Part shown: one piece after another, positions 54,014 through 61,782 of the stretch
Numbering within the stretch: the first letter of the stretch is position 1
How the letters are laid out: every line of letters begins with the position of its first letter
Assembly (NCBI RefSeq): GCF_015351105.1
Contig: NZ_JADKRR010000002.1
Location: 310,001-374,000, forward strand
Length of the DNA: 64,000 bases
From: Clavibacter sp. VKM Ac-2872
GTDB taxonomy: Bacteria; Actinomycetota; Actinomycetes; Actinomycetales; Microbacteriaceae
Direction: 5' to 3'
Program-made: the position numbers and the translations under genes
The notes under the pieces: generated by a model
What the model was told of the DNA's origin: nothing
The model's input: the letters and a program-made list of their open reading frames with translations, nothing else
Database searches by the model: none

Positions 54014-54941
54014 CTACATAGATGATTGGCGGCGGATCGACGCAGCCCTCACGAAATACGCAGAGGTCACCGCCGAACTCCCAGGACTAAGTTCTCCTGA
54101 GCTCCGCGATGCATTAATACAGCAAATTATTGACAGCGAACAGCGTGTTCTGTATACCGACCGCCTCCTCCTTCGTGACCTCGATCCTTGCGCAACAGAT
54201 CCGCGGCTGCCCGAGTTCGATCCACTAAAAGCTGCGATAATTCACAATAGGGCTGGAAGATTCGACGAAGCGGTCTGGCTTGTTTACATGTATGTTCACT
54301 TTGGTAAGCATCGCCGCGCCGGTTGGCGATACATTCGCGATACGTATGGTGCATTTGGATCCGGTCCAACCGAATGGTGGACGTGGAATCGGACAGCCGA
54401 GGACCCTGCAAGCTTTAGGTACTGGTTACACGATCACCAAGCTGAGTACTCAAAGGAAGCAGGGCCTCGCGGCTTTGGAAACCACCGCAAGTATGTAAGC
54501 CTCGACGCACTCGGGGATCGAGGAACCGGCGCTGCCGTGGAAAGCTATGTCGAATGGGTTCTCGAGCCAGGCGGCGATCATTCGGAACGATTTGCGGACC
54601 TGAAGCAAGTTAGTCCCGAGCGCACTTTTGACACGATGTACAAGTCTTTAAGTTCCGTGATTCAGTTCGGGCGAATTGCCCGGTTTGATTACCTAACCAT
54701 GCTTGCAAAGCTGAAATTGGTCGACGTCAACCCGCCACATTCTTACCTCATTGGCGCTACCGGACCGTTATCCGGCGCACGCCTCTTGCTCCGTGGAGAC
54801 CCTACGGTCGGGAATGCGCGTGAGCTTCAGGCAGAGTTGGCTAACTTAGGTCGTGAGATTTCCGTTTCTCCCGACGTCTTAGAAGACGCTATATGTAATT
54901 GGCAGAAAAGCCCGACGTCGTACGTCAGATTTTCAGCATAG
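54000..54941 (+). CDS. Partner of TS-like enzyme; resembles thymine-hypermodification (HhH-glycosylase-like) proteins
   Basis: A 313-residue protein. GTG start at 54000, preceded by GGAGG at 53988-53992 inside the TS-like gene, so the two form an operon. The N-terminal half is helical (YIDDWRRIDAALTKYAEV). The C-terminal half has IARFDYLTMLAKLKLVDVNP, LIGATGPLSGARLLLRGD and a late VLEDAICNWQK. This resembles, by memory of the pattern, the alpha-glutamyl/putrescinyl-thymine pyrophosphorylase and 5-hmdU kinase helical families of phage DNA hypermodification. That assignment is tentative. No membrane or signal sequence. Confidence 0.55.
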   Translation: MVRNNYIDDWRRIDAALTKYAEVTAELPGLSSPELRDALIQQIIDSEQRVLYTDRLLLRDLDPCATDPRLPEFDPLKAAIIHNRAGRFDEAVWLVYMYVHFGKHRRAGWRYIRDTYGAFGSGPTEWWTWNRTAEDPASFRYWLHDHQAEYSKEAGPRGFGNHRKYVSLDALGDRGTGAAVESYVEWVLEPGGDHSERFADLKQVSPERTFDTMYKSLSSVIQFGRIARFDYLTMLAKLKLVDVNPPHSYLIGATGPLSGARLLLRGDPTVGNARELQAELANLGREISVSPDVLEDAICNWQKSPTSYVRFSA

Positions 54942-56016
54942 CGCCGTCCCAGCGATATCTCCGAATTAAATACTGCATTTGATTGTAACGGATTATCTTT
55001 GCGTGGTGGAGTTGCCCGACAACAAGGCCAGGCGATATTCCCTGACTGGCAGCGAAAGCAACGACTCGGCGAGTGGTCAATCGTCCCTCTGATAAAGTAC
55101 CGAGCCCAGATGGAATGAGTATAGAGCGAGCGTGCTCATTGGCTTCGTGCTCAACAAGCGAGTCCGCATCCGCCGGATCCATGGTATCTAGGAAATCGCC
55201 GGCATCGCCGTGGAGTAGGAGATGACCTATCTCGTGAAATAATGTAAACCAAAAATGATCCTCCGAAAGATGCCGCCCGGTCAGCCCGATCACGCGCCGC
55301 TGATCATGCGCGACAAAGGCAGCCCCGCTAAGCCTGTTTTCCGGTGTCGCCGGCAATATCACCAGCGCAACTCCAGCGGAGGCAAGTAGCGCTTGAGCTT
55401 GCGGTACAAACTTTTGCGGATTGCTAAGCAGTGATAGGCGCCGGAGCGGAGGCAGCACCGCGCGAACGCCTGACGGACTCCAAGCAGAAAGGTTCAGCTG
55501 ATTCGCTTTTATCTCTGCACAGCGGAGCCAGGCAGAAACTGAGAGGTCATGTGACTCAAACGTTGGTGAGGTCCGAAAGTTTGCCTCTTTTAAACGTGAG
55601 GACCATGTGCGGACCCATTCGTCCGTCGTGTTAACGCCGTAAAACGCGAGTAGCGACCGGGCCCGAGCAGCCCACTCCGTTGTGCCCTCGATCCATCCTT
55701 TTTGAACCATATATTCCATAGGGGAATCTTGAGCCAATTGGTCCGCCGCCAATAAACTCATTGATTCACGGTAATTAGACTCTCGTGATTCCCAAAAATG
55801 CGCGGTCGACCCTAACGCGCCCGCCAATTTGTTTGCGAGCGAGGAGGTGATCGTCAATTCACCGTTAATGAGTCGGCGCAGTTGAGGATCACTGAGCTCC
55901 AATGCGTCAGCTAGACTCTCCCAAGTCAAACCTCTTGACTCCATTAGTTTACGTACTGTCGAGCCAGGTGCAGAGACCCAATGCGGTTCAGTTGCTAAAG
56001 CAGAGTTCAGAGTCAT
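54925..56016 (-). CDS. HTH-XRE antitoxin fused to ImmA/IrrE-type (M78) metallopeptidase domain
   Basis: A 363-residue protein. Residues about 15-80 form an XRE helix-turn-helix (RKLMESRGLTWESLADALEL, PQLRRLINGELTITSSLANK), as in HigA. Residues 200-300 hold the M78 peptidase motif HEIGHLLLHG, with Zn ligands and a later EHEANEHARSILIP. Such HigA-ImmA fusions pair with HigB-like toxins. The ATG at 56016 overlaps the toxin stop by four bases. It is convergent with the TS-like partner gene (17-base overlap). Confidence 0.85.
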   Translation of the reverse strand: MTLNSALATEPHWVSAPGSTVRKLMESRGLTWESLADALELSDPQLRRLINGELTITSSLANKLAGALGSTAHFWESRESNYRESMSLLAADQLAQDSPMEYMVQKGWIEGTTEWAARARSLLAFYGVNTTDEWVRTWSSRLKEANFRTSPTFESHDLSVSAWLRCAEIKANQLNLSAWSPSGVRAVLPPLRRLSLLSNPQKFVPQAQALLASAGVALVILPATPENRLSGAAFVAHDQRRVIGLTGRHLSEDHFWFTLFHEIGHLLLHGDAGDFLDTMDPADADSLVEHEANEHARSILIPSGLGTLSEGRLTTRRVVAFAASQGISPGLVVGQLHHAKIIRYNQMQYLIRRYRWDGAMLKI

Positions 56017-56336
56017 ACGCGCTTTACCTCCCAAGCAAGGATTTTAATCCTGCTAATGCGATGCCAATCAGGGTGTCCGTCGGCTGTGGTTCTGATAGGT
56101 ACGTGATTCACGCAACAGACCACAAATCCCTCCCTTCCCGTATCCATTCGAAAATTACCCACGTCAATGTGGTTGAGGTCTGGAACACCCACAGGTACTT
56201 CTTTTAAGGACGTCGCGGCAATTATGTCTGCGATCAAGGACGTGGTTTCTTCAAAAGCCTCGAATGAACTCCAATCCCCTACATCTGGATGTAGGAGCTG
56301 TCGCCGAAGCTGACTATCCTTAAAACTAATCTCCAT
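56013..56336 (-). CDS. HigB/RelE-type killer toxin (probable)
   Basis: A 107-residue protein that precedes and overlaps the antitoxin gene, the usual HigBA order. The N-terminus has LRRQLLHPDVGD; the middle ADIIAATSLKEVPVGVPDL matches the plasmid-maintenance killer pattern; the end DWHRISRIKILAWEV resembles the last beta strand of HigB-like RNases. The central basic GDRxGQ region is altered (FRMDTGREG), so activity is uncertain. RelE-type toxins cleave ribosome-bound mRNA. Confidence 0.55.
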   Translation of the reverse strand: MEISFKDSQLRRQLLHPDVGDWSSFEAFEETTSLIADIIAATSLKEVPVGVPDLNHIDVGNFRMDTGREGFVVCCVNHVPIRTTADGHPDWHRISRIKILAWEVKRV

Positions 56337-56523
56337 AGACGTCCCCTCTGCTGCCCCAGTGGATCACGCCGCGGTCAGGGGAGTCGACGGCTAGGGCCGT
56401 TCGGTTGAGAACAGCATACGTCGTCGAACTGCTCCGAGTGTTGCAGTCAGCAGTTCTTCTTTGGCGAGGTCTTTTAGCTCACAACTCCTTGCGATCTGTC
56501 TCTTGGGGTGCCGAACGATATAT
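56337..56523. other. Island right border, no gene seen
   Basis: This stretch holds no convincing gene. A minus-strand frame around 56391-56588 exists but has no ribosome site and runs into the GntR remnant. GC content rises from left to right here, so the island boundary probably lies within it, or at the truncated GntR gene. Confidence 0.4.
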
Positions 56524-57075
56524 CTATGAGACCGCGCTACTGACCTCGGCCAACGACCACGCCATCCCCGCCTCTGCCGTCGCCGCATCGCCGTCGCGGA
56601 TCGCGTGCGCCACCTGCTCGTGCGTGTCGAGCGGATGCGGCCTCGGCGTCCGCGGCATCAGCCCCTGGTGCGTGCGACCACTGAGGACCTCCGTGATCAC
56701 CTCGCGGAGGGCGCAGAACATGTCGATGCCACTGGCCACGAGGATCAGGTGGTGGAACTCGATGTCGGCGGCGAGGTAGTCGACGAGGACGCTGGCCTCG
56801 CCGAAGCGGCGGAGATCCACCGCGAGCTCGGCGATGCGCGTGTGCTGCGCATCAGTTGCGTCACGCGCAGAGAGTGACGCCGCGACCGGCTCGACCGCGC
56901 GGCTCAGCTGGGTGAGGGAGCGGAACTGGTCCGAGCGGCCGGGGCCGTTGAGGCGCCAGCGGATGATGCGCGGGCCGTAGACGTTCCAATGGCCGAGGCC
57001 TTGCACCACGAGGCCCACGCGGCGCTTCGAGACGAGGAGCGCCAGCGCCTAGAGGACGCGCACGCGGCCCCGGGT
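56524..57075 (-). pseudogene. GntR-family regulator remnant (FCD domain, HTH lost)
   Basis: The frame from about 57018 to 56524 encodes the end of the GntR winged helix (VSKRRVGLVVQGLGHWNVYG) and the full C-terminal FCD ligand domain (YLAADIEFHHLILVASG, DTHEQVAHAIRDGD). Upstream, in the same frame, a TAG at 57049-57051 stands where RVLEALGL-type sequences have Glu. Beyond 57075 no HTH homology remains in any frame. It is therefore a truncated regulator, probably once of the adjacent gluconate permease. Confidence 0.75.
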
Positions 57076-57202
57076 GTTGTGTAGAAGCACCGCGAGCGGC
57101 CCCACCGCCGCCCGCCCCACGCAGGCACCGACGCCCACCTCCCCGGCCGGGCGTCGCCGCACGCGACGCGATCCACGGATCCGCCCAGCCGAACGGAGAC
57201 CC

Positions 57203-58603
57203 ATGACCATCGAAGACTGGACGCAGACCCTCACCGCGGGTCCGCTCCTCCTGATCGCCGCGGGCGCCATCGCCGTGCTGCTGATCCTGATCATCACGCT
57301 GCGCATCCACGCGTTCGTCGCGCTGATCCTCGTGAGCCTCGCCACCGCGTTCGCCACCGGGATCCCGACCTCGCAGATCGTGACCGTGCTCGTCGGCAGC
57401 TTCGGCTCCACGCTCGGCACGGTCGCGCTGCTCGTGGGACTCGGCGCGATGCTCGGCCGCCTGGTCGAGACCAGCGGCGGCGCGAAGACGCTGGCCGACA
57501 CGCTGATCCGCATATTCGGCGAGAAGCGCGCCCCGTTCGCGCTCGGGGTCGCGTCGCTCATCTTCGGCTTCCCGATCTTCTTCGACGCCGGGCTCGTCGT
57601 GATGCTGCCCATCGTCTTCTCCGTGGCCCGTCGCCTCGGCGGCGGCGTGCTCCGCTACGGCCTCCCCGCGGCCGGCGCCTTCTCCGTTATGCACATCTTC
57701 GTGCCGCCGCACCCCGGCCCCGTCGCGGCGTCCGAGTTCTTCGGCGCGAACGTCGGCATCGTGATCATCGTCGGCCTCATCGCGGCGATCCCCACCTGGT
57801 ACGTCACCGCGTACCTCTACGGGCTGTGGGCGGGCAAGAAGTTCGTGCTGCCGATCCCCTCGCTCATGGGCGAGGCCGACGCGCACGCCGAGTCGAACCC
57901 GCCCAAGTTCGGCACCGTCCTCGCCGTGCTGCTGCTCCCGCTGCTCCTCATCTTCCTGAACACCGGCCTCAACGCCGCATCGACCGGCGGCCTTCTCCCC
58001 GAGGGCACGAGCGACCAGGCCTGGTACCAGGTGCTCCGCACCATCGGCGAGACTCCCGTCGCGCTCCTCATCGCGCTGCTGTTCGCGGCGTTCGTGCTCG
58101 GCCGTCGCCGCGGGATCGACAAGTCGGCGCTCGAGAAGACGCTCGAGTCGGCGCTCGGCCCGGTCTGCTCCGTGATCCTCATCACCGGCGCCGGCGGCAT
58201 GTTCGGCGGCGTCCTCCGCACCAGCGGCATCGGCGACGCCCTCGCCGACGTGCTCGGCGACCTCGGCATCCCGATCATCCTGGCCGGGTTCCTCATCGCG
58301 GCGATCCTCCGCGTCGCGCAGGGGTCCGCGACCGTCGCGCTCACCACCGCCGCGGGCCTCGTCTCCCCGGCGATCCTCGCGGGCGACTTCAACGCGTTCC
58401 AGGTCGCGGCGCTCGTCGTGGCGGTGGCGGGCGGATCCGTGGTCGCGAGCCACGTGAACGACTCCGGCTTCTGGCTCGTCGGCCGCTTCTTCGAGATGGA
58501 CGTGAAGACGACCCTCAAGACGTGGACGGTGATGGAGACCGCGATCGGCGTCATGGGCTTCGCGATCGCGGCGGCGGTGTTCGGGGTGGCGTCGCTGGCG
58601 TGA
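57203..58603 (+). CDS. GntP-family gluconate:H+ symporter
   Basis: A 466-residue membrane protein of the GntP family with 12-14 TM helices. Typical motifs: GFPIFFDAGLVVMLPIVF, FSVMHIFVPPHPGPVAASEFFGAN, GSATVALTTAAGLVSP and SHVNDSGFWLVGRFF. It takes up gluconate or a related sugar acid. ATG at 57203 is preceded by GGAGAC. The adjacent GntR gene is broken, so expression may be constitutive or controlled elsewhere. Confidence 0.9.
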   Translation: MTIEDWTQTLTAGPLLLIAAGAIAVLLILIITLRIHAFVALILVSLATAFATGIPTSQIVTVLVGSFGSTLGTVALLVGLGAMLGRLVETSGGAKTLADTLIRIFGEKRAPFALGVASLIFGFPIFFDAGLVVMLPIVFSVARRLGGGVLRYGLPAAGAFSVMHIFVPPHPGPVAASEFFGANVGIVIIVGLIAAIPTWYVTAYLYGLWAGKKFVLPIPSLMGEADAHAESNPPKFGTVLAVLLLPLLLIFLNTGLNAASTGGLLPEGTSDQAWYQVLRTIGETPVALLIALLFAAFVLGRRRGIDKSALEKTLESALGPVCSVILITGAGGMFGGVLRTSGIGDALADVLGDLGIPIILAGFLIAAILRVAQGSATVALTTAAGLVSPAILAGDFNAFQVAALVVAVAGGSVVASHVNDSGFWLVGRFFEMDVKTTLKTWTVMETAIGVMGFAIAAAVFGVASLA

Positions 58604-58776
58604 CGCGGCGCCCCCGCCTTCCGGGAGGCGGCCCGGGAGGCTGGCCTCGTACCACGGCGATACGCCCTTCGCTGGGTATGCCGTCAGAGCCTGTGGAGAA
58701 GGAGCCGTCCGGTCGCTAGCGTGTTGAGCGCTGATCAGCTCGACCGTCCGACTCCGATCCGAGAGGACCCAGGAAG

Positions 58777-59307
58777 ATGAAGCGCAAGAATCAGATGTCA
58801 GCCCTCCTGCTCAGCGGTGCTGTGGGAGTGGCCCTCGCATTCGGCGGGGCGAGTCCCGCCGTGGCAGCCGCATCATCGGCTCCCGCAGCATCCACCGGCC
58901 AGAGCGCGCCGTCGGAGGCCCAGCTCCGGGACTTCGAGCAGGGCCTCGCCCTCGTGGAGCAGATCCCCGACGACGTCCTCCACCAGGGCGACGCCGCCAC
59001 GCAGCAGTGGCTGGCCGCGAACGCTCCCGCGAACACCGCACCGGAGGGCATGGTGAGCACGCAGGCCAGCGTGCTCGGCTGCGGCGCGGCGATCGCGACC
59101 GTCATCGCGTCCACGGCGTTCCCCGCCGCGAAGATCCTCAAGATCAAGGCCCTGATCAAGTCGCTCGGCGGCGTCACGGAGGCCGCCAAGATCATGTGGG
59201 GCGCGAGCTTCTCCTATGAGAAGGTGCAGGCCCTCGGCGGTGCCGCGGCCGCCCTCGCGGGTGAGCTCATCGGCGTCACCCAGATCAAGGAGCAGTGCTT
59301 CTCATGA
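58777..59307 (+). CDS. Small secreted protein, possible bacteriocin-like
   Basis: A 176-residue protein with a Sec signal (KRKNQMSALLLSGAVGVAL, AFGGASPAVAA). After an acidic, Ala/Gln-rich stretch comes a C-terminal 75-residue part: LGCGAAIATVIASTAFPAAK, LKIKALIKSLGGVTEAAKIM and a final EQCFS. This cationic, amphipathic, glycine-rich helix with two Cys is bacteriocin-like, but I recognise no family. The stop overlaps the start of a small membrane protein gene by four bases. GAGAGGACC lies upstream of the ATG. Confidence 0.65.
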   Translation: MKRKNQMSALLLSGAVGVALAFGGASPAVAAASSAPAASTGQSAPSEAQLRDFEQGLALVEQIPDDVLHQGDAATQQWLAANAPANTAPEGMVSTQASVLGCGAAIATVIASTAFPAAKILKIKALIKSLGGVTEAAKIMWGASFSYEKVQALGGAAAALAGELIGVTQIKEQCFS

Positions 59308-59570
59308 GCCGCTGGTTCCGGGCCCTCGCGCCGATCCTCCTGACCCTCCTCGCGGTCGTGACCTTCTTCGCGGTCGATCGCATCCTCGGGATGCTCCTCA
59401 TCGTGGTGGCCCTGGCCGTCGCGTTCCTCTCCGGCCGAGCCGTGCTCGGGCGGGTGCCGGTCAGGCCGGAGGCTGACGTCGACCCGCAGGAGGTGCGCGC
59501 CTACCGCGAGAGCCACCCCGGCACCTCCATCGGCGACGCGGTGACCGCGGTCGCCCGCAAGCGCGGCTGA
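59304..59570 (+). CDS. Small membrane protein (88 aa)
   Basis: An 88-residue protein with two TM helices (ALAPILLTLLAVVTFFAV, ILGMLLIVVALAVAFLSG) and a hydrophilic tail (RVPVRPEADVDPQEVRAYRE). Its ATG overlaps the stop of the secreted-protein gene (ATGA), so the two are translationally coupled. By position it could be a dedicated immunity or export partner (inference). Confidence 0.65.
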   Translation: MSRWFRALAPILLTLLAVVTFFAVDRILGMLLIVVALAVAFLSGRAVLGRVPVRPEADVDPQEVRAYRESHPGTSIGDAVTAVARKRG

Positions 59571-59613
59571 CGCCGCGCGACACGGAGGCACGTCCCTCCG
59601 GAGCCCGGGTGGC

Positions 59614-59640
59614 GCGGGCCGCCGCGTTCAGGCGGCCCGC
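59614..59640. terminator. Terminator-like hairpin between convergent genes
   Basis: A perfect 10-bp stem GCGGGCCGCC (59614-59623)/GGCGGCCCGC (59631-59640) with a seven-base loop lies after the small membrane gene. It covers the stop codon of the convergent glycosylase gene. No U-run. Confidence 0.55.
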
Positions 59641-60437
59641 ACCACCGGCTGGCAACGCGGACACCACCACGCCCGCCGCCCGCGCTCGCTCGTGCTCCCC
59701 GGATCGTCGACGCCGAGCACCGTCGTCCCGCAGCGCAGGCACGGCCGGCCCGCGCGGCCGACCACCCAGTGCGTGCGGCCGCGGCGGGGATCGCCGGACG
59801 TGATCTGGTACGCGGCCGGCACCGTCGCCGAGTGCCGGAGCGCGCGGGCGGCGAGGTCGACGAGCGGCGGCAGGTCCACGTCCCTGACCCGCGTCGCCGG
59901 GTGCACCCCGCGCAGGAAGCCGACCTCGTTGACCCAGAGGTTGCCGAGGCCCGACATGGGGCGCTGGTCGAGGAGGGCGGCGCGGATCGTCTCGTCGGGG
60001 CGGGCCGCGAGGCGGGAGACGGCGAGCGCCGGATCCCAGTCGTCGCGCAGCGGGTCGGGACCGAGGTGGCCGATGGCCGCGCGCTCGTCGCGGGTGGGGA
60101 TCAGCTCGACCACGGGCAGGTCGACGCCCCAGAGCGTGCGGCCGTCGTCGAGGCGGAGGCGCACGCGCACCTGGTGCTGGATCCGCGCGGGCACCCGTTT
60201 GCCCGCACCGGTGACCGTCCACGAGCCCTGCATGCGCAGGTGCGTGTGGAGGGTGGTGGCGTCGTCGAGCCGCATGAGCAGGTGCTTGCCGTGCGTGTCG
60301 AACCCGGTGATCCGCCTGCCGTCGAGCCGCGCGCCCGCCCGCGCGCCGGACCGGAGCTCCCCGTCGGCGATGAGCGCCCCGCCGACCTGGGCGCGGAGGC
60401 GGGCGGCGAGGACGAAGACGGAGTCACCCTCGGGCAT
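59628..60437 (-). CDS. Formamidopyrimidine-DNA glycosylase / endonuclease VIII family (Nei2-like)
   Basis: A 269-residue base-excision repair enzyme of the Fpg/Nei family. The N-terminus PEGDSV provides the catalytic Pro and Glu, DTHGKHLLMRL holds the catalytic Lys, LHTHLRMQGSW a DNA-binding strand, and the C-terminal zinc finger is CLRCGTTVLG...WWCPRC. The PEGD start is typical of Nei2. It removes oxidised pyrimidines. Start ATG at 60437. Confidence 0.9.
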   Translation of the reverse strand: MPEGDSVFVLAARLRAQVGGALIADGELRSGARAGARLDGRRITGFDTHGKHLLMRLDDATTLHTHLRMQGSWTVTGAGKRVPARIQHQVRVRLRLDDGRTLWGVDLPVVELIPTRDERAAIGHLGPDPLRDDWDPALAVSRLAARPDETIRAALLDQRPMSGLGNLWVNEVGFLRGVHPATRVRDVDLPPLVDLAARALRHSATVPAAYQITSGDPRRGRTHWVVGRAGRPCLRCGTTVLGVDDPGSTSERGRRAWWCPRCQPVVRAA

Positions 60438-60469
60438 GGCTCGACGGTAGCGGGGGCGCCAACAGGGGG

Positions 60470-61576
60470 TCAGGCGTCGGATGGCGAGCGCGTCGCCGCG
60501 TCCTCCTGCTCCTCCACCGGCCCTCCCGACCGGGCGAGGCCACGGGTCTCGGCCGCGAAGCGCTTCAGAGCGCGGTGCTGCCGGACGATCAGCGGGATCA
60601 TCCCGATGAAGAAGACCGTCAGGACCACGAGCAGCACGAGCAGCCAGGTGTCGAGCCCACCCCGCGCGATCGTCGGCACGAAGATCCCGACGAAGACCAG
60701 CGCGGTCTGCGCCAGGAGGAAGGGCTGCGAGACGCGCATCACTGCCGCGACCCGGGCGGCACGCCACTCGAGGTCCGGCGAGAGCGTGTTCGCCTTGCCG
60801 GTCACGCGGCGGTTGATGGCCTTGCGATCCGCCATGTCGAGCCCGCGGACGATCGGACTCACCGAGAGCTGCGCGGGGAAGGCGACGGCGATGCAGGCGA
60901 TCGCGGCGGCCGTGAAGGAGAGCTGGACGACGAAGGTCCATTTCTCGGTGGGTCCGTCGCCATCGGTCAGCGCCAGCACGACCGCGAGGACGCTGCTGAC
61001 CGCGAGCGCCATGACGAAGGTGACGACGACGATGCGGATCTTGCGGCGGATCACCTCGGGCGTCCAGCCGAGGTCGGGCGAGTCCGGGAGGCCCGACTCC
61101 GCGCGTGCCCGCTCGCGCTCGTCCAGCGTCGCGCCTGCTCGGGCACCGAGGATCCAGCTGGCCGTCGCCACGCCGAGGATGCCGAGCAGGGCACCCGCCA
61201 CGACGAGGGGCGCGACGCCCGCCGCGACCGCGGAGGCGACGTGCGCCACCGTGACGAGGGCCGTGATGCCCACGATGACGATGAGCCGCACAGGACGACG
61301 ACCGGTGGCTCCCGCGATCCGGGCCGACGGGCTCTGCACGACGACGAGCCCGATCGACATCGCGAAGCTCAGCGCGATGACGCCGGTCGTCATCTGCGTC
61401 ACGAGGAGGAAGATCGGCGGCTCGTCCGGCACGTCGACGAAACGGGTGAACATCCCCGCGAAGAGCAGCACGAAGGTGCCCGCCCCGAGGAGGGCGAGCA
61501 CGATGATGAGCAGGGCGTTCCCCGGCCGGGATGCGTTCGCGCCGGATGGCGCCTGGTCCGTGCCGTGTCCGCTCAT
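60470..61576 (-). CDS. Hypothetical polytopic membrane protein
   Basis: A 368-residue protein with about eight TM helices: LLIIVLALLGAGTFVLLFAG at the N-terminus, TTGVIALSFAMSIGLVV, LIVIVGITALVTVAHVASAV, LGILGVATASWILG, then IVVVTFVMALAVSSVLAVVL and two more pairs. A central cytoplasmic loop is acidic (ERERARAESGLPDSPDLGW). The tail is polar. No family recognised. Stop is 32 bases upstream of the glycosylase start. Confidence 0.75.
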   Translation of the reverse strand: MSGHGTDQAPSGANASRPGNALLIIVLALLGAGTFVLLFAGMFTRFVDVPDEPPIFLLVTQMTTGVIALSFAMSIGLVVVQSPSARIAGATGRRPVRLIVIVGITALVTVAHVASAVAAGVAPLVVAGALLGILGVATASWILGARAGATLDERERARAESGLPDSPDLGWTPEVIRRKIRIVVVTFVMALAVSSVLAVVLALTDGDGPTEKWTFVVQLSFTAAAIACIAVAFPAQLSVSPIVRGLDMADRKAINRRVTGKANTLSPDLEWRAARVAAVMRVSQPFLLAQTALVFVGIFVPTIARGGLDTWLLVLLVVLTVFFIGMIPLIVRQHRALKRFAAETRGLARSGGPVEEQEDAATRSPSDA

Positions 61577-61782
61577 CCCTCGAAGCTATCGGCCGGACGC
61601 CACCCGCCCGTCCCGCCGCTGGCCCCCGTTCGAGCCCCGCCGTCCCTCCCCACGTGAACTCCCGCTGGATCCTCCGCGCATCCCCGCGCGCCCGCCGCCA
61701 CCGCACGCGCGACGGGCCACACTCGACCCACGAACCCGAAGCCCGTCCCGACTGCCGCACGCCACCGCGGCGAAGGAGCCCC

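Larger units (their letters stand above)
52367..56523. mobile_element. Genomic island inserted at tRNA-Gly
   Basis: From the tRNA 3' end to about 56520 the base composition is clearly lower in GC with many AT-ending codons, unlike both flanks. The island carries a small hypothetical gene, a TS-like/partner operon and a toxin-antitoxin pair, and ends beside a truncated GntR gene. No integrase was seen. I searched by eye for a copy of the tRNA 3' end (GATTCCCGTCACTCGC) at the right border and did not find it, so the element is probably degraded or its right end lies in a deletion. Confidence 0.65.

Noticed and set aside
52340-56523. Direct repeat of the tRNA-Gly 3' end as att site of the island
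   Set aside because: I looked for a second copy of the T-arm/acceptor sequence near the right border and found none.
56391-56588. Minus-strand 65-codon frame at the island's right edge
   Set aside because: Very Arg-rich start, no ribosome binding site, overlaps the GntR remnant; composition looks non-coding.
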